Under the pieces are notes generated by a model. It searched no databases. It was not told the DNA's origin and saw nothing but the letters and a program-made list of their open reading frames with translations. 64,000 nucleotides of DNA from contig CM047426.1 of NCBI GenBank assembly GCA_026168455.1, positions 29,633,058-29,697,057 on the forward strand, written 5' to 3'. The stretch comes from Theocolax elegans (lineage: Eukaryota; Arthropoda; Insecta; Hymenoptera; Cerocephalidae). Made by a program: the position numbers and the translations under genes. Of this stretch, positions 50,631-63,649 are shown in pieces. The first letter of the stretch is position 1. Each line of letters opens with the position of its first letter.

Positions 50631-53600
50631 AAGGAATAGGGCCGAGGCGAAACACATGGTCTCGTTCTACCAACACTTTCTACGAGACTCGCAAAATGTC
50701 CCGATGAAGTTTCGTTTGTTTTTTGCGCTCGACCATGAATTGTATAATTTTTCATTGTTATTCTATTATTTGCGCTTATGACGGATTAGTGCAAAACTTC
50801 ATTTTTGCCAGACGAACTGCATTACACGATCGGTCCATTTTTTTCACTCCCATTTCTGTGTTTTAACAGTCGTGTTTTAAATTAATTATGGAAAATTTAT
50901 GAACCGATAGTGGTAACATCAAATTTTCTTTATATCTTAGGAATCATCGCATGTTTCACTTCATCTTTGCCGTGAAAAATATAATCAATTTTTTGTTGCA
51001 TAAGAAAAGTGAGAGAGCATGTTTAGAAAAGATAAAATAATTAATTTCGCGTTTGCAATGGAAGTAAAAAAATCCGATATCGATGTAACATAGTTGGCCA
51101 GGTTAGTAATTGTGTAAATGGTAATTATCTAATACTTGAAATATTAGAATCAAATTTATTAGTGTCAAAGGAAAAACTGTTTGACTCCAGTAAGCGAATG
51201 TTCTAAAATTAATTGTGATTTTCGTTAATTTCAATTCGTGCTTGACGTGCAATATATAATATACGAAAGAAATAAAATTCTAGAAAAGAACGGTCAAGGG
51301 CTCGTAATAAAGTACCGAAAAACATCATTTTTTTCATCTTTATTTGACTGAGGGACTGGTGCAATATTGGCGTGGGCTAAGAACGAGATGCGCGCTGTAA
51401 ATAAATAGTTACAACTAAATCCACTTTTGTTTTCTCCATCAACAAATACTTAAACGCTTTTGTTCTCTTTCGAACGTAAATGTGAGCGCATCGCGCGCGC
51501 GCGGTCAAAAATCGCCGGAATAAAAAAATCCAAAAATCGTGCTAATGAATTTTGAAAGAAAAGCCAAATGATAAAAGAAAGCGAATGAATAAAATATTGC
51601 AAACGATTTTACACATTCGTAAGAAAACAGAATATCAAGATATTTTCGCAAGCTCTGAAGCCGCAAACTCGTAAAATTTTCTTTTCCAACTGCCAAGAAA
51701 AGAGTAAAACCGAGAACGCGGCCGAGAGAGACTTTGTAAATCGCACTATAGACCAGAATTTTCGACAACAATATTTCGATAACCAGACGGAAGCGCAGGG
51801 TAACTAACACATCAGGGATAGCCACTGACAAATCTACGATAGGTAAAAAAAAAAGAAAAAATGCTACATATTAAACTATAAAGGTAAAAAATAATAATAA
51901 TTCATTAAACGAAGAGAAAAAAAGAGAGGGAGAGAGAGTATAAAGCGCGTACAGTTATATTTCATTTTTAAAAGATAAAAGAAATACAAAAATTATAGAA
52001 TCGAAAACATGAAGGTATAAGAAAACAATGAGGGGAGTAACAATATCGCGAAACGCAGAAGAGGCGTGAAATAAAATAAGACGAATTTTTTTTCAATGTT
52101 CATTTTTTTAATGAGATACGAGATGATGTGAGTAAATAAAAAGTGCTTAGTGGAAATAAGGGGGGCGCGAAAGCGAAACGTCGCACCGCAAATAATGTAC
52201 GAAAGATATTAAAATGAAAGGCCATTAAAGGAATCTCGCGTCTGTGCACAAATATATTTATATGAGCTTTGATCTATTATTGTAGTACACTGGTAATTTT
52301 TTTAATATGTTAAAGTGTATCACAGCTTTTTAAAATAATATTATTAATGAAGTTCGTATATATAACTTTGAGTTATTTTTACATTCGTTAAAATAAATTA
52401 TTTAAAAAACTTAGTGATTATTGTACAAATAATAAAAAAAAAATTATCTACCAAAAAATAACACTGATTAATGTATTAAAAATATTAACCGAAACTATTT
52501 TAAAATGGCCGAAGCTCGTTAGTGGTTAAAAAATAAAGGATAAAACAAGAGGAATAATAAAAAAAAAGATATCGGTACAATAAGACATTAAATGAATTCG
52601 TAGTGACCACAGGCTTTCAAGCCCCCGAAAAGATACAGTCTGTATAATACAAACTAATATTATTATTGATTATTATTGCGGATATATATGAAAAAAATAA
52701 ATAAATATTATTCTATATACAGGGTGTTTCAAAAGAGTTTATAAACTATGCTAACGACGGCACGTGTCGCACGCCTCCGCTTCGATTTTGCTTTTTCTAA
52801 TTAAATGTTTTCATCCCCTCCCGTTTTTACGAGTTGCCTTTGATCGTGTTTTGGTACTACGTGCAGAACAAGAGAAGCATGTTGAAAAATGCGCTTCCCT
52901 CAATTCAGAATTTCATTAAAACTGGGTGAATTAGCTATGGAAAGGACAGTAGGAATAGATAAAACTAATTTTCAACCTTCATTTTATCAATCACCAAAAG
53001 GTTACTATGACCTTTCCATACTTTATTTGTACAAAACGTTTTTTTGTAAAATACTTTGGCGAAATCATAACGAATACGTAAATATATGTATAAATAATTT
53101 ATAAATAAATCAGGGATGATAAACTTTAAATTTTAAATATTCGACAATTATAAATAATTGTAATAATTTTAGGGTATTTTATTTCTTACGAGTCACTCAA
53201 AAGTGAATATTTTTATTGATCTCAAAGATACGAAAATCACTCATGTATGTTAGAAATTAGTAAATTTACATGTATATTTATTATTATTTACTGCATAAAC
53301 TTAATAGTTTAATTTTTAAATTTTATATTTAAAATATAATACAAAATACGTGGGCATTAAATAAACGATATTTAATATTAATTCGTGTAAAATAATATTA
53401 TACAAATAAAAATTTATATTCTTTTATAAATTGATAAAAATTGTACAAAATTATTATATCCAAATCATAATTCCGCAAAATTGTAATTCGAATAAATCGC
53501 AAATTAATTTGTGACGAAATAACAGGAAAAAGGTATGAAATTCAATTAACCGTAATGATACTCGACACCGATAAAATTGAACTTGTCGCGATTCCTTTTG

Positions 53601-55640
53601 TAACGCACGTGGCAATATACTGCCACGAGCGATCAGCTGATCGATTTTCCGTCATCATTTCCCTTTTCAAGAGGCGCGAGCGTCGAAGCGCGTTGCGCGG
53701 GCGTGCGACTCTCAACTTTCGTCGCTTCGATGGGTTTCAATAATTTTTAAATCCCCTCTGTCAAAAAAATATGAATGCAAGCCAGAAAGAGTGAACAAAA
53801 GTGACGAAAAAATACATTTTAATCGTGTAACCAAGCAAACGATACAACAACAGAGCGGCAACAAGACACACACATTACGTGCTGCGCACCTACTCCGACA
53901 CACGCACCCACACACACACACACACACACAATAAACATAAACACGCACACGCACGTGCAGATAATACGCAAACACAAAGACAGACACGAACTCGAACTTA
54001 CACTCGTCGAATACGCTCGTGTGATCGATATACGGGGGTAACCATAGACGCATAATGTGATAGAAGGCACCATGTGCAAATTTCAGTATTATTTTGCAGT
54101 TATAAAGGAAGAATGTTCACGAATGAGTGAGGGTTAAGTCAGTTTGGGCATTCTCTGATAAGATTTTGGCTTCCCGGGGGGCACACTGTTCGACCATTCT
54201 CGTGAGACTCGTTTCTAAAAAGCATGTACTGCTTTATAAGAATTGAAAAAATTGCAGGGGCTTCCTTCGGTCGGGCGAAATCAACCCCAAGTTAGAGCTG
54301 AGAAGTGATAAGGTTCATTTATTACCCAATTTTTTATACGAAAGTAGTATTCATATTTAGTTATCAATCCAACTAAATAAATAGTATATAATACATCCGT
54401 AATAAAATTTTAGAATCATTATTATTTCAAGTACAAAATTAAAATAGCTTCTCAGAAAAACTAAGGGATTAATCAGGAGAATGAAATAAAATAGTGGTGA
54501 GGTAGGAAACAAGTATCGTTCGCGAAAAATTATATAAATAATAAATTGAGTGTAATTATTGTAAGAAGAGACCATCGAGTGTCCATCCGCTATACGTATG
54601 AATGAAAGTACGAATCGGCAATAGAGCGAATGAGAAATACACAAAAACGCGCGATTAATAATTTGAGAAAATGGATCTTAAGTAATGTATGTTCACGATT
54701 TTTAAGACAGACGCGCCTTATGCGACAGAAAAGAAAGATAAAAAAAAACGCGAGCGATTGGTTACTTTATTATTAAACGACGATGATTATTATGAAGTAT
54801 AAATATTATATATATATATATAAATACATATATGTAGAAATGTTAGTTCAATTTCGAGGAAAAAGGGCGAGCAGAATAATAAATTAAAAGGAAAAATGAA
54901 GTAAAACGAAATCGGTCAGTGCGAAGCGGGGGTTGACCGATACGATAATCGTAGCGAGTAAAATGCAATGAAATTTGTTGTTGAACCTTTTTTAAAGAAA
55001 TAAAATTAATTCGACGTGAAAAATCGCAGAAATGGAGAAAACAGTAACGCGTAAACATATAATTATACGAGAATAATAAATCAAGAACGTATAATTCGAA
55101 ATTCGATTTAAAAAATTTATGGGGTATCAATTATATATAGGTATATATATAATCTTGAAGGCAGAATAAAAAGAAGGTTGTATTCGAGAGTTCAATTGTA
55201 GAGTCGATATCTAATACAAACTGAATTTAAAATGAAATAAATAATAATAATAAATAAACGATCGTCGTTATGTCATCATCGTCATCGTCATGCTCGTTGT
55301 CTTCGTTGTCGAGATTTCCGGATTAATAATACGCAGATATAAGTATGTGCTGTACGTGAAACTGCTCGGGGCAAAACATTTTTTTTAACCGAAACCAAAT
55401 TTATTTAGTATATAATTGCAACAATGAAAAGAATGAAACAAAAAAGATTGCCTCGACTTTCGCCATAAGCATATAACCCACTTTTTTCAATAAATAAACG
55501 AACAATCGATGTGCACAACATAGAAGTGTAATTTAGCGTCGTAATCGTCACAAACATATCACACTTGCAGTTAATCGCAAAAAGGAACAAATTTTTGTAC
55601 GATTGTACGATTGCTATAAAATCCACTTCGATGATGTATT
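50631..55640. other. AT-rich downstream region
   Basis: May include an extended 3' UTR of the BTB-psq gene at its left end. No coding frame is supported. A CAGGGTGTTTC motif at 52721-52731 resembles a transposon end but has no partner. Confidence 0.5.
53899..53930. repeat. (CA)n microsatellite
   Basis: CA repeats with a few interruptions. Confidence 0.95.
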
Positions 55641-55659
55641 CTATATTATTTTTATAGTG

Positions 55660-55790
55660 TTACTATAGTTTAAATTATTATGACTATGATTATTCTTATT
55701 ACTGTCTTTATTAATATTATTAATATTAATATTATTCACGTTTATTATTACACGATTATAATTGATATTATTATCTTTATTACTGATACT
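55660..55790. repeat. (ATT)n imperfect trinucleotide region
   Basis: ATT-rich triplets. It reads as Asn/Ile runs on the opposite strand. Confidence 0.75.
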
Positions 55791-56228
55791 CGAATAATAC
55801 ACAGAGAGATAATATTTGTAAAAAGTATCTAAATGATTTGGATAAAAATTGTAGTGCCAGGTTGGTGAAAATTCTGAAACGAAACTCGTGCTCGAAACTA
55901 GCAAGGTTAAAGTTTCAATTTCATTTTCAATTTCTACTAAACGAATGTTAGCGTTGTACCCTAAACATTTGGATAATTTTTATTAATTATTCTTTCCGTG
56001 TAACTGAACGCAATTGACGCGTTGTACCGTCACACACAGTATACTTGCAATAGGTTATAACAAATATGGCAATGTGGTGGCACTTGGTGGATGCCGTTGA
56101 CATGTAGTAATCGCAACGCTTTTGACATTGAGAAAAATTTGCTCTATTATAATTGCCAACATAATTATCGTTATGCTGTACCGACGATAGAACTATATAC
56201 CCATGCTCATGTACGCGTATACGTATGA

Positions 56229-56275
56229 GTGTGTGTGTGTGCGCGTGTGCGTGCATGTACTCTCACACACACAGG
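56229..56275. repeat. GT...CA inverted dinucleotide repeat
   Basis: A GTGTG/GCGTG run is followed 12-15 bp later by CACACACA, giving complementary arms. Confidence 0.85.
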
Positions 56276-56950
56276 TAAACGTACGTATACAGCATATACT
56301 TGTGTAAATTTTGACCAACAAAATAGTTTTCCAATATATACATATATACATATATATATATCCCTATTTACACAGTACGTTTTTTACACAAAGAATACTT
56401 TAATAGATATAACAGATATAGCTCTTCGTGATTCTGGGAATCGGGAAGGAAGCAAACCGAAATAGCCAAATTGTGATATTTTGTTGGCCAAAATGTCGTC
56501 TGCGAATGTTGTCTCTATGCAAAAGTGATAAGTCGTTTGAAGCGATAAAAACGAGCATCCATCAGTAGCGTCATCTACACTTTTCCGGGACTCTTGTGTA
56601 CACTCATAGATATATATGTGCATATATATATGGCGTATGGGTATGCGCGAGAGAACCGCCATCCTAAGTTCCTAACGACACGAGGATGAGATAGTATGAT
56701 TATCCGACGAAGTATTATCTTAGTTGTTCAAGTACGAAATACGAATGCGAACACAGTGAGAAATAGGAGAGGAGAGAAAGAGACGCCTATAACATGAGAG
56801 TATTGTTTTTAATTTTTCAGTGCATTGTAAATAGAATCGGGACGCGCAATCGGTTATTTATTGCGTATTAAATAGACAGATATATACATATATATTTATC
56901 TACATGTGAATTTCGTATGACGTTCTTCGGATACAACCTTTGATCGACGA

Positions 56951-56985
56951 GTGTGTGTGCGTGCGTGCGTGCGTGCGCGTGTGTG
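56951..56985. repeat. (GTGC)n/(GT)n tract
   Basis: GT repeat with four or five GTGC units. Confidence 0.9.
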
Positions 56986-57105
56986 ATAGAGTGGTATGCG
57001 TCGTAATTGATTTGCGAATGTACGCGAGAGTGCGAATGAACGAAAATAAGAAAACCCGAGAGAATACATTACAAAGAGAACTGCGAGATATGGATAATAG
57101 ACAAT

Positions 57106-57190
57106 TTAAATAATAATAATAAATAATAAATAATGAATAATAATAATAAACAATTAAAATAATAATAATAAAAATAAAAATAATATAAAT
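57106..57190. repeat. (AAT)n trinucleotide repeat
   Basis: Imperfect AAT/ATA repeats. Tyr/Ile/Leu runs on the opposite strand are artefacts. Confidence 0.9.
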
Positions 57191-58690
57191 ATACGATGAA
57201 TATGAGACAAAAGAAACCAAGCGATTTTCGCGTTACGAACGCGCAAGCGCGCCAAGGTTTCTTTTTCGGACGACCCGCCAAGCGCGTCTTGTAGTTGCCG
57301 GCGCGTCTCTAAGATGGCACGACCGCATCGAGCCGATAAACTAGGAAAACGTGACCCATTGTTACCGACGAGCGTCGATAAATCATCGATTGTCGGGAAT
57401 CGACCGACTGACAATCCTTCGGGGATTTTGGCATTTATTGTAGCGCGAAAATCGCCTAACCGGACTTGTGTGCATATATAAGAACTCGGAATAATATGAT
57501 GAAAATACCGAAATCTCACGTCTAAAGATGAAGAAATAGTTACTTATGCATCGGTTGTGCAGTCACGTAGTTCCTAAGTCGCCCTAGCCTCGCCTCAAGC
57601 GCAGAAAATTTATAATTTTATTCACTGATCGTCTTGATGTTTTACTCTTTGGAAATTGCTAAGAATATGATTTTTTGATCTTTTATTTTATAATGACGCT
57701 CAATAATAATATTTATTTATTATTATTATGTAAAAGAACATGTTGTCAAATACCTGTTGACACGAGTTATCTTTCATTAATGAATATATATTCACGTTAC
57801 TATTAATTATTGAAAGTGCTTTGATTTTTATTATTTATTTGTACACCATTCTTTTTATTCTGTTTGTTTAAAGAGTAACCAATAATCCAATAAAGTAATT
57901 TCCAATTGGTAAGACGATAAAGCATTGATCCTTTGTATGTGAGCGAATGAGACACACAGTATACCCCACTGCAAAATAATAATATACGATATATTTATAC
58001 TGATTACATGTACCATAAACGAATGATAATACTACTTATATTATACAGAGCCACCGTCACCCAGTATATTTTTTACAGGTTTACATTGTATTACAGTTTA
58101 TATAATATTTGATATACAATAACAATTACCTACCACAGAAGCTAACGGGCTTGCCTCCGTGGCTCCTACTCTATACGATATATTGCAACGTCTTACAACT
58201 AAACCGAGCGTTCGCGAATTCGTGATCGAGCTGATAACGAGCTCATCTAGTTTTCATTTATATTTACTGCTTTATTTCATCGAAATGTTAAATTCAATAT
58301 CTGGGGCATTTATTTCAATTTGTTCGTTTGCTCACCGCCAATTTTCCACAAAGACTGATAACGTTTGAGTTACAATTAACATTTTAATCATTTGATGAGA
58401 AAATAACGTTGTTGGGAATTTCAAAGACGACGTTGAAACCGTTTAGAACAATTAAGAATCTTGGTTGAATAACATTGCGCTCGGGTATACGAAACCTGAT
58501 TCGCGAACGCTCGCGTCGCCGATGATTAAACACGATGGATGCTAGATACATGTGATACGTTTTACTGCTGGTTACTACAGAGACTTCCTAAGCCCGACGC
58601 GGACGCACCCGTTGGGCGCCACTAGTTCACTCACGCACACACAGACTTTTCACGTTTTAAAATAAACAAAGAACGATAAAGGAAAAAAGA
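57191..58690. other. Noncoding DNA with a GC-richer patch
   Basis: A CpG-richer patch at about 57220-57480 and another at 58490-58640. No exon is recognised. Confidence 0.5.
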
Positions 58691-58696
58691 TGATGA

Positions 58697-58806
58697 AGTA
58701 ATAATAATAATAACGATAATTATAATTATAATAACAATACAAATACAAATAATAATAATAATTAATAATAATAATAATAAATAATAATAATAGTAAAATA
58801 ATAATA
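58697..58806. repeat. (AAT)n trinucleotide repeat
   Basis: AAT/ATA repeats, closely similar in type to 57106-57190. Confidence 0.9.
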
Positions 58807-60420
58807 TGATTACGATGGATCCATTGGTTGAGCATGAGTAAATAATTGCGTGCTGATGAAATTTATAAGACGAACAAAATAATAAAGTCACCTCGAGGTG
58901 TAACCGGCGCACACGCGGTGAAGCACGAATGAACGTGAGGATGCGAATACAGTGTGCCGATCATTCTATTTTATTTATCATTATATCATTTGTTTCGTTT
59001 CCGTACCTCAATTTACTATACCTCGAGATATTTCCAAATGATATTAGGCAGAAGAAACGTATGCGAACGAGGCTAGGACGAGGCTAGCTACCTTAAAAAT
59101 TCTCCTTCCCTTCCCCCCATTCCTTCTTGACCTCACCCCGTGCAACACACTACAAACACAAATGATCATTCACACATTACTACAAATGACGAAAATAATG
59201 CAAATGAAAATTGAATCTTGTGAAAGGTTATAGGGTACGAAAGTGTATGTTTGAGTCAAAAAGCGTATATATATATAAAAGTATAAGCGATGCCAGAATG
59301 GCACATTTTTGGGGATAAAATTTGACTTTCGATTAAAACAAAAGTAATAACATTTATGCGAAACAATTCAAGGAAAAAAAAGAACATTTATTCATTAGTA
59401 TCGACTCAGCCAAATCGATTAATCACCCGCCCGCCCTTGTAATGAGAAATACTAATATTAACCCCAATAAACTGTACATACAATTGTATATTTATCTGTT
59501 CATTCAATTTCTTATTTCATATACCTTCTGCACAATTTATTTCCCTAATTCCCTCATTTCCTTATTCAATTATTTTGATTAAGTGTATTTTATCTACTGA
59601 TATACACTCGAAAATTTACCTTTTATTTTATTAAATTTTATACTCATTCTTATTTGTATGTAAAAATTTTATAAATATTTTTCAAATTTTTGATAAAAAT
59701 AACAAATTTTTAACTTATATTAGATAAAATAATATTTTATAACTATGCTATGATTGATTCAATAGGTCAGATTTTATATAATTGAATTTGCAACCGGATA
59801 TTTATGAAATTGTTGCATACAATAGATAGGAAGGTGTCAAATTTCTTAAAAGTTTTTCTCTAGCTAATCATGTACAATTAATGTTAGATTATCGGATAAC
59901 ACTAAAAGAACGTTAGGTACGAGATAATTTGTATCTTTTTTCATACTCAAAGAACGAGAAGGTGGGTATTTAATTTTTCGTTTTGCGGCTTGAGTCATTA
60001 TCCGAAGTGACGTGAAAAGAGTAGTGCTTTCTCGAGGTGTCGAAACATGTGGGTAAACGAGGCTCTCTTCGAGCGACATTCATAGACGAATTCGAAGCCC
60101 TCGTCGGTGATCAAGGCGACAAAAGAGCTTCTGCGGTCTCTCGAATTCGCACTTGTAAGTTTTCGCGCGATATCCTTTTGATCCATATACCCTTGGATTT
60201 TGTGTGCGAACCTACGTGTATCAGCCGACACTGCAGCGTCTCGCACATGAATTCCTGATTGTGGAATCCTTTTATTCTATAGTTTTTTTTTACATTTTTT
60301 TATTTTACCCAATTCAAGATAAAGTTACGCACGAACCTGTCTTGATAGACACAGGCAATACAATATTTTATTCTATGTTGATTTTACAAATCGCACAAAC
60401 TTATTCTTAAAACTGGAGGG
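58807..60420. other. AT-rich noncoding DNA
   Basis: No gene is supported. A CpG-richer patch lies at about 60000-60250. Confidence 0.5.
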
Positions 60421-61480
60421 GCCAAAATATGTAAAAGCTATACGCTTTTACTTTCCAGACACGATTGTTAAATATTTAAAAAAATAAATGAATATAGTAT
60501 TTAGATGTTACTATAAAAATAAAATTAAGCTAAATAGGTAAAAAATCGACTGAATTTTTCGATTGACTTGTTTACATACGTATAATACATACATATAAGC
60601 ACACATACATATTCAAAAACAATTTAAAGGTACCTAAACAAAAGTTTTCTTTCATGATAAACATTTTTTACCTTTAATTTGTACGTATAATTGATATTTA
60701 TTTAGATACGGTCTAAAACCGTCTTTTTTGTACATTTTACGCTTTTTTTAACCATTTTTTTCATTTATCAGGAAAAATATCAATGTGAGTAAGAAGTGTC
60801 TAAGACAAAAATTTTTTCTTTTATTGTGATGAAAAATTGTACGTAAAATCAATACTTATCTAGTTAATGTTTAAAAAGCTTCTTTTATTGTACATTTTAG
60901 GCTCTTTCAACTGTTTTTTTGTACTTGTAAAAAAGTTTTATCTAATTGAGATGAAGATATTTACATTCAAATTTTTACAATACAGTTCATATTTGTCTTT
61001 ATAAAGTAGAAAAACGGTTTTTTGCACTATTTTGACACTTTTATGCGTTTAACTTGCCAGTATTTAGTTGTACATAAAAAACTACAATACAAAAATTATC
61101 ACATATTTTATATTTAAACATTTTCTATATTTGTATTTCAGATTATTTACCTTTTTATATAATGTTGTACAAAAACGCTTTAGCGCCATTTTAAAAAGTG
61201 CTAGTGTTCAAGACATATTCGACCAATTTGGTCCAAAATAGGAACGTTTACTTCTCTATTTATGTAGAAGATATAAAAATTTCAGCCAAATCGGTTAAAA
61301 ATTGGCTGAGTTATTCGATTAATTGGACTACATACATACGTACACACATACATACTTTTTCAAAAACTTTTAAAATGGTTTATTTTCTGGACGAAAAATG
61401 TTTTTATGTATAAATAGACAATTATTTGTGGTATTACATTTTTCGCGATGGTAAAAGTATAAGGCACTCTCGTGCCTAAA
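60421..61480. repeat. Probable degraded transposon-derived region with a duplicated segment
   Basis: A segment near 60540-60620 recurs at about 61293-61365: similar GACTGA/GGCTGA and ATTCGATT blocks, followed by an ACATACA-rich tail and TTCAAAAAC. A GGCAC-TCTC-GTGCC hairpin lies at 61462-61475. The tail resembles those seen at insect repeat ends. No coding capacity remains. Confidence 0.45.
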
Positions 61481-61529
61481 AACTGTTATATTCCAAATGC
61501 AATATTTATTGTATATTTTTTTTTAAATT

Positions 61530-62530
61530 ATGGTGTAACGGTCGTATGCTACACTTTCTTGCATGTGAATGTTTTTCGATGTAAGTGTATAATAATATAC
61601 GTATTGTCAAACTGCCGGTTAATCTTTTTTTATTCAACAGAGTTATGTAGCTAAACATTTTGTTTCCACGATTTAGTTACGGTTCAAATTTGAACGGTTA
61701 CTTTCATAAGTATTTCTTTTGCGCATTTTTTAATTTGAATGATGGGCCACAGTATTGGATGAATAATGGATAAATAATAATAATGGATATTTTTGTATTC
61801 GTATTATTCATTTTGTGATGTTTGTTATATTTACTTATTATTACTTTTGTCTTTGACATATTTTTTATTTTATTTAATTTATTTTTTGTACTTCCAAAAA
61901 TAAACTGAAATATAATTTTTTCAACAACGGGCCGAAACTGTCACTTTCGCTCCCGGCGCCCGAATCGCGAAGTTGCAATTTCGGCCTCGTTGTTGAAAAA
62001 AATAGTATACACACCACGGGAGGTAAAATGGCGACCCAATAGCACACGTTTGCCACCCTCGTCTTCGGCTCGGGGGGCAATTTACGTGTACTATACTTTA
62101 CCTCCCTAGATGTGTAATATACTATTTACAATTTTACTTTTTGCTATATATAATAAGTGAATAATTTTTCTTTTAAATACAACAACTGCATTTTCTTATT
62201 TTTTATCAATTATTTGGTTTTTATATTGCCCAAATTGTAAACTTTTTTTTCTTGTAAATCAAATAATTTTATACTTTGTGTTAAAAACTCGCCAATGGAT
62301 TTAGATGAGGCACATGACACAAATGTTTTAATTTTTAATTGTTTACTACATACAGTATATATATATATATATTCCTACTGTGATGCTGAGGAAGCTGTAG
62401 CTAAGTAAAAATATTCCAAAATTTTAACATGAATGTAAAGTTAATTAGCACATTATTGCATTCAAAACTCTAGGTAAAAAAAATTATATACAATAAATTT
62501 ATTTCGTATATAATTAATTTTAATAACTTA
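61530..62530 (+). repeat. Tandem duplication, copy 1
   Basis: Aligns with 62531-63620. Shared landmarks are TTATTCAACAGAGTTATGTAG, the palindrome GTTCAAATTTGAAC (61682-61695), TTGGATGAATAATGGATAA, CAAATTGTAAACTTTTTT and GCCAATGGATTTAG. Copy 1 contains an extra element at 61916-62124. Confidence 0.85.
61916..62124. mobile_element. Foldback/MITE-like insertion A
   Basis: About 209 bp, GC-richer than its surroundings, present in copy 1 and absent from the aligned position in copy 2 (near 62890). It consists of two adjacent hairpins. The first pairs TTCAACAACGGGCCGAAA with TTTCGGCCTCGTTGTTGAA (61979-61997). The second has outer arms TAGTATACACAC and GTGTAATATACTA with inner GGGAGGTAAA/TTTACCTCCC and ACACGTTTGCC/GGCAATTTACGTGT pairings. 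It has no coding capacity. Target-site duplication is not obvious. Confidence 0.6.
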
Positions 62531-63620
62531 TTGTGTCATATTTTTTCATGCAAATCAAATGTTTTTCTATATAAGTGTATGATAATATACGTGTTTTTCT
62601 TTTTTTTATTCAACAGAGTTATGTAGCTGAATATTTTGTTTCCACGATTTAGTTGCGGTTCAAATTTGAACGGTTACTTTCATATACGTACCTTCTGCGT
62701 ATTTTTTAATTTGTATGATGGACCGCAATATTGGATGAATAATGGATAAGTAATATTAATGTATACTTTTGTATTCGTATTAGTTATTTTTGATAATTGT
62801 TTTATTTACTTATTATTACTTTTGTCTTTGGCATATTTTTGACTTCATCAAAATATTCATTTCATCAAAAATAAACTAAATAATAATTTTACAGTTTTAC
62901 TTTTTGCTATGTGCAAAAAGTAAACAATTTTCTTTAAAATACAACGTCTGCATCATGTTATTTTTTCTCGATTGTACATATATCTCATAAATTAAAAAAT
63001 GTATTTACAACCAATAATTTTTATTATTATTTGGTTTTTATATTGTCCAAATTGTAAACTTTTTTTCTTGTAAGTTAAATAATTTTATTGTTTGTACTTT
63101 AAAAACTTGCCAATGGATTTAGTTGAGATATATGATAAACAAATTTTAACTTCTAATTGGTCAATATAGGCTATGTGAATCGCAAATAGTACTAAATCAC
63201 TTTCTTAGTAGTGCAAATATGGGCACTTTTTTCAAAAGCGAACATACGCTTTTACAAAGTGGATGTTCACTTTTGTCAAACAACTGCTTTTTGAGAAAGT
63301 GTATATTTCCATTGGAAAAAGTAACAATTCTCTTTTAAAAAGTACGTATAAACTTTTTTGCTAGTTAAAAATCACTTTGTCGCAGTAACCGGATTTTCAC
63401 TATAGCAAAGTGATTATTAACTATTTGCAATTTAGAGAGATATTCTTATAAGCAGAAACTACGAATTAAACTTATATTTCATATTTAAAATATGTAGCTG
63501 AGTAAAAGTATTCCAAAATATGAAGACAAATAGGAAGTTAATTTATCACATCGCATTCACAACTTCAGGTATAAAGGTAGTTTTTATTTACCCATAATCA
63601 ATTATTATAACTTTAATTTT
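62531..63620 (+). repeat. Tandem duplication, copy 2
   Basis: Second copy of the unit, in direct orientation. The offset is 976 bp before the copy-1 insertion site and about 817 bp after it, which defines the insertion. The palindrome is at 62658-62671. Copy 2 carries its own insertion at 63181-63430. Confidence 0.85.
63181..63430. mobile_element. Foldback/MITE-like insertion B
   Basis: About 250 bp with terminal inverted repeats: CGCAAATAGTACTAAATCAC at 63181-63200, and the complement of CAAAGTGATTATTAACTATTTGCA at 63406-63429. It is missing from the equivalent place in copy 1. It contains internal AAAGTG/CACTTT motifs and no reading frame. Unrelated in sequence to insertion A. Confidence 0.55.
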
Positions 63621-63649
63621 TTAATAAAATCATTCTTTTTTAATTTTAG

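Larger units (their letters stand above)
55791..57100. other. Mixed noncoding DNA with GT/CA tracts
   Basis: Contains GT/CA arms at 56229-56275 and TA runs near 56338-56360 and 56610-56630. No exon is supported. Confidence 0.5.

Noticed and set aside
52721..52731. CAGGGTGTTTC as a transposon terminus
   Set aside because: No matching inverted end or target-site duplication was found nearby, so it is only a motif resemblance.
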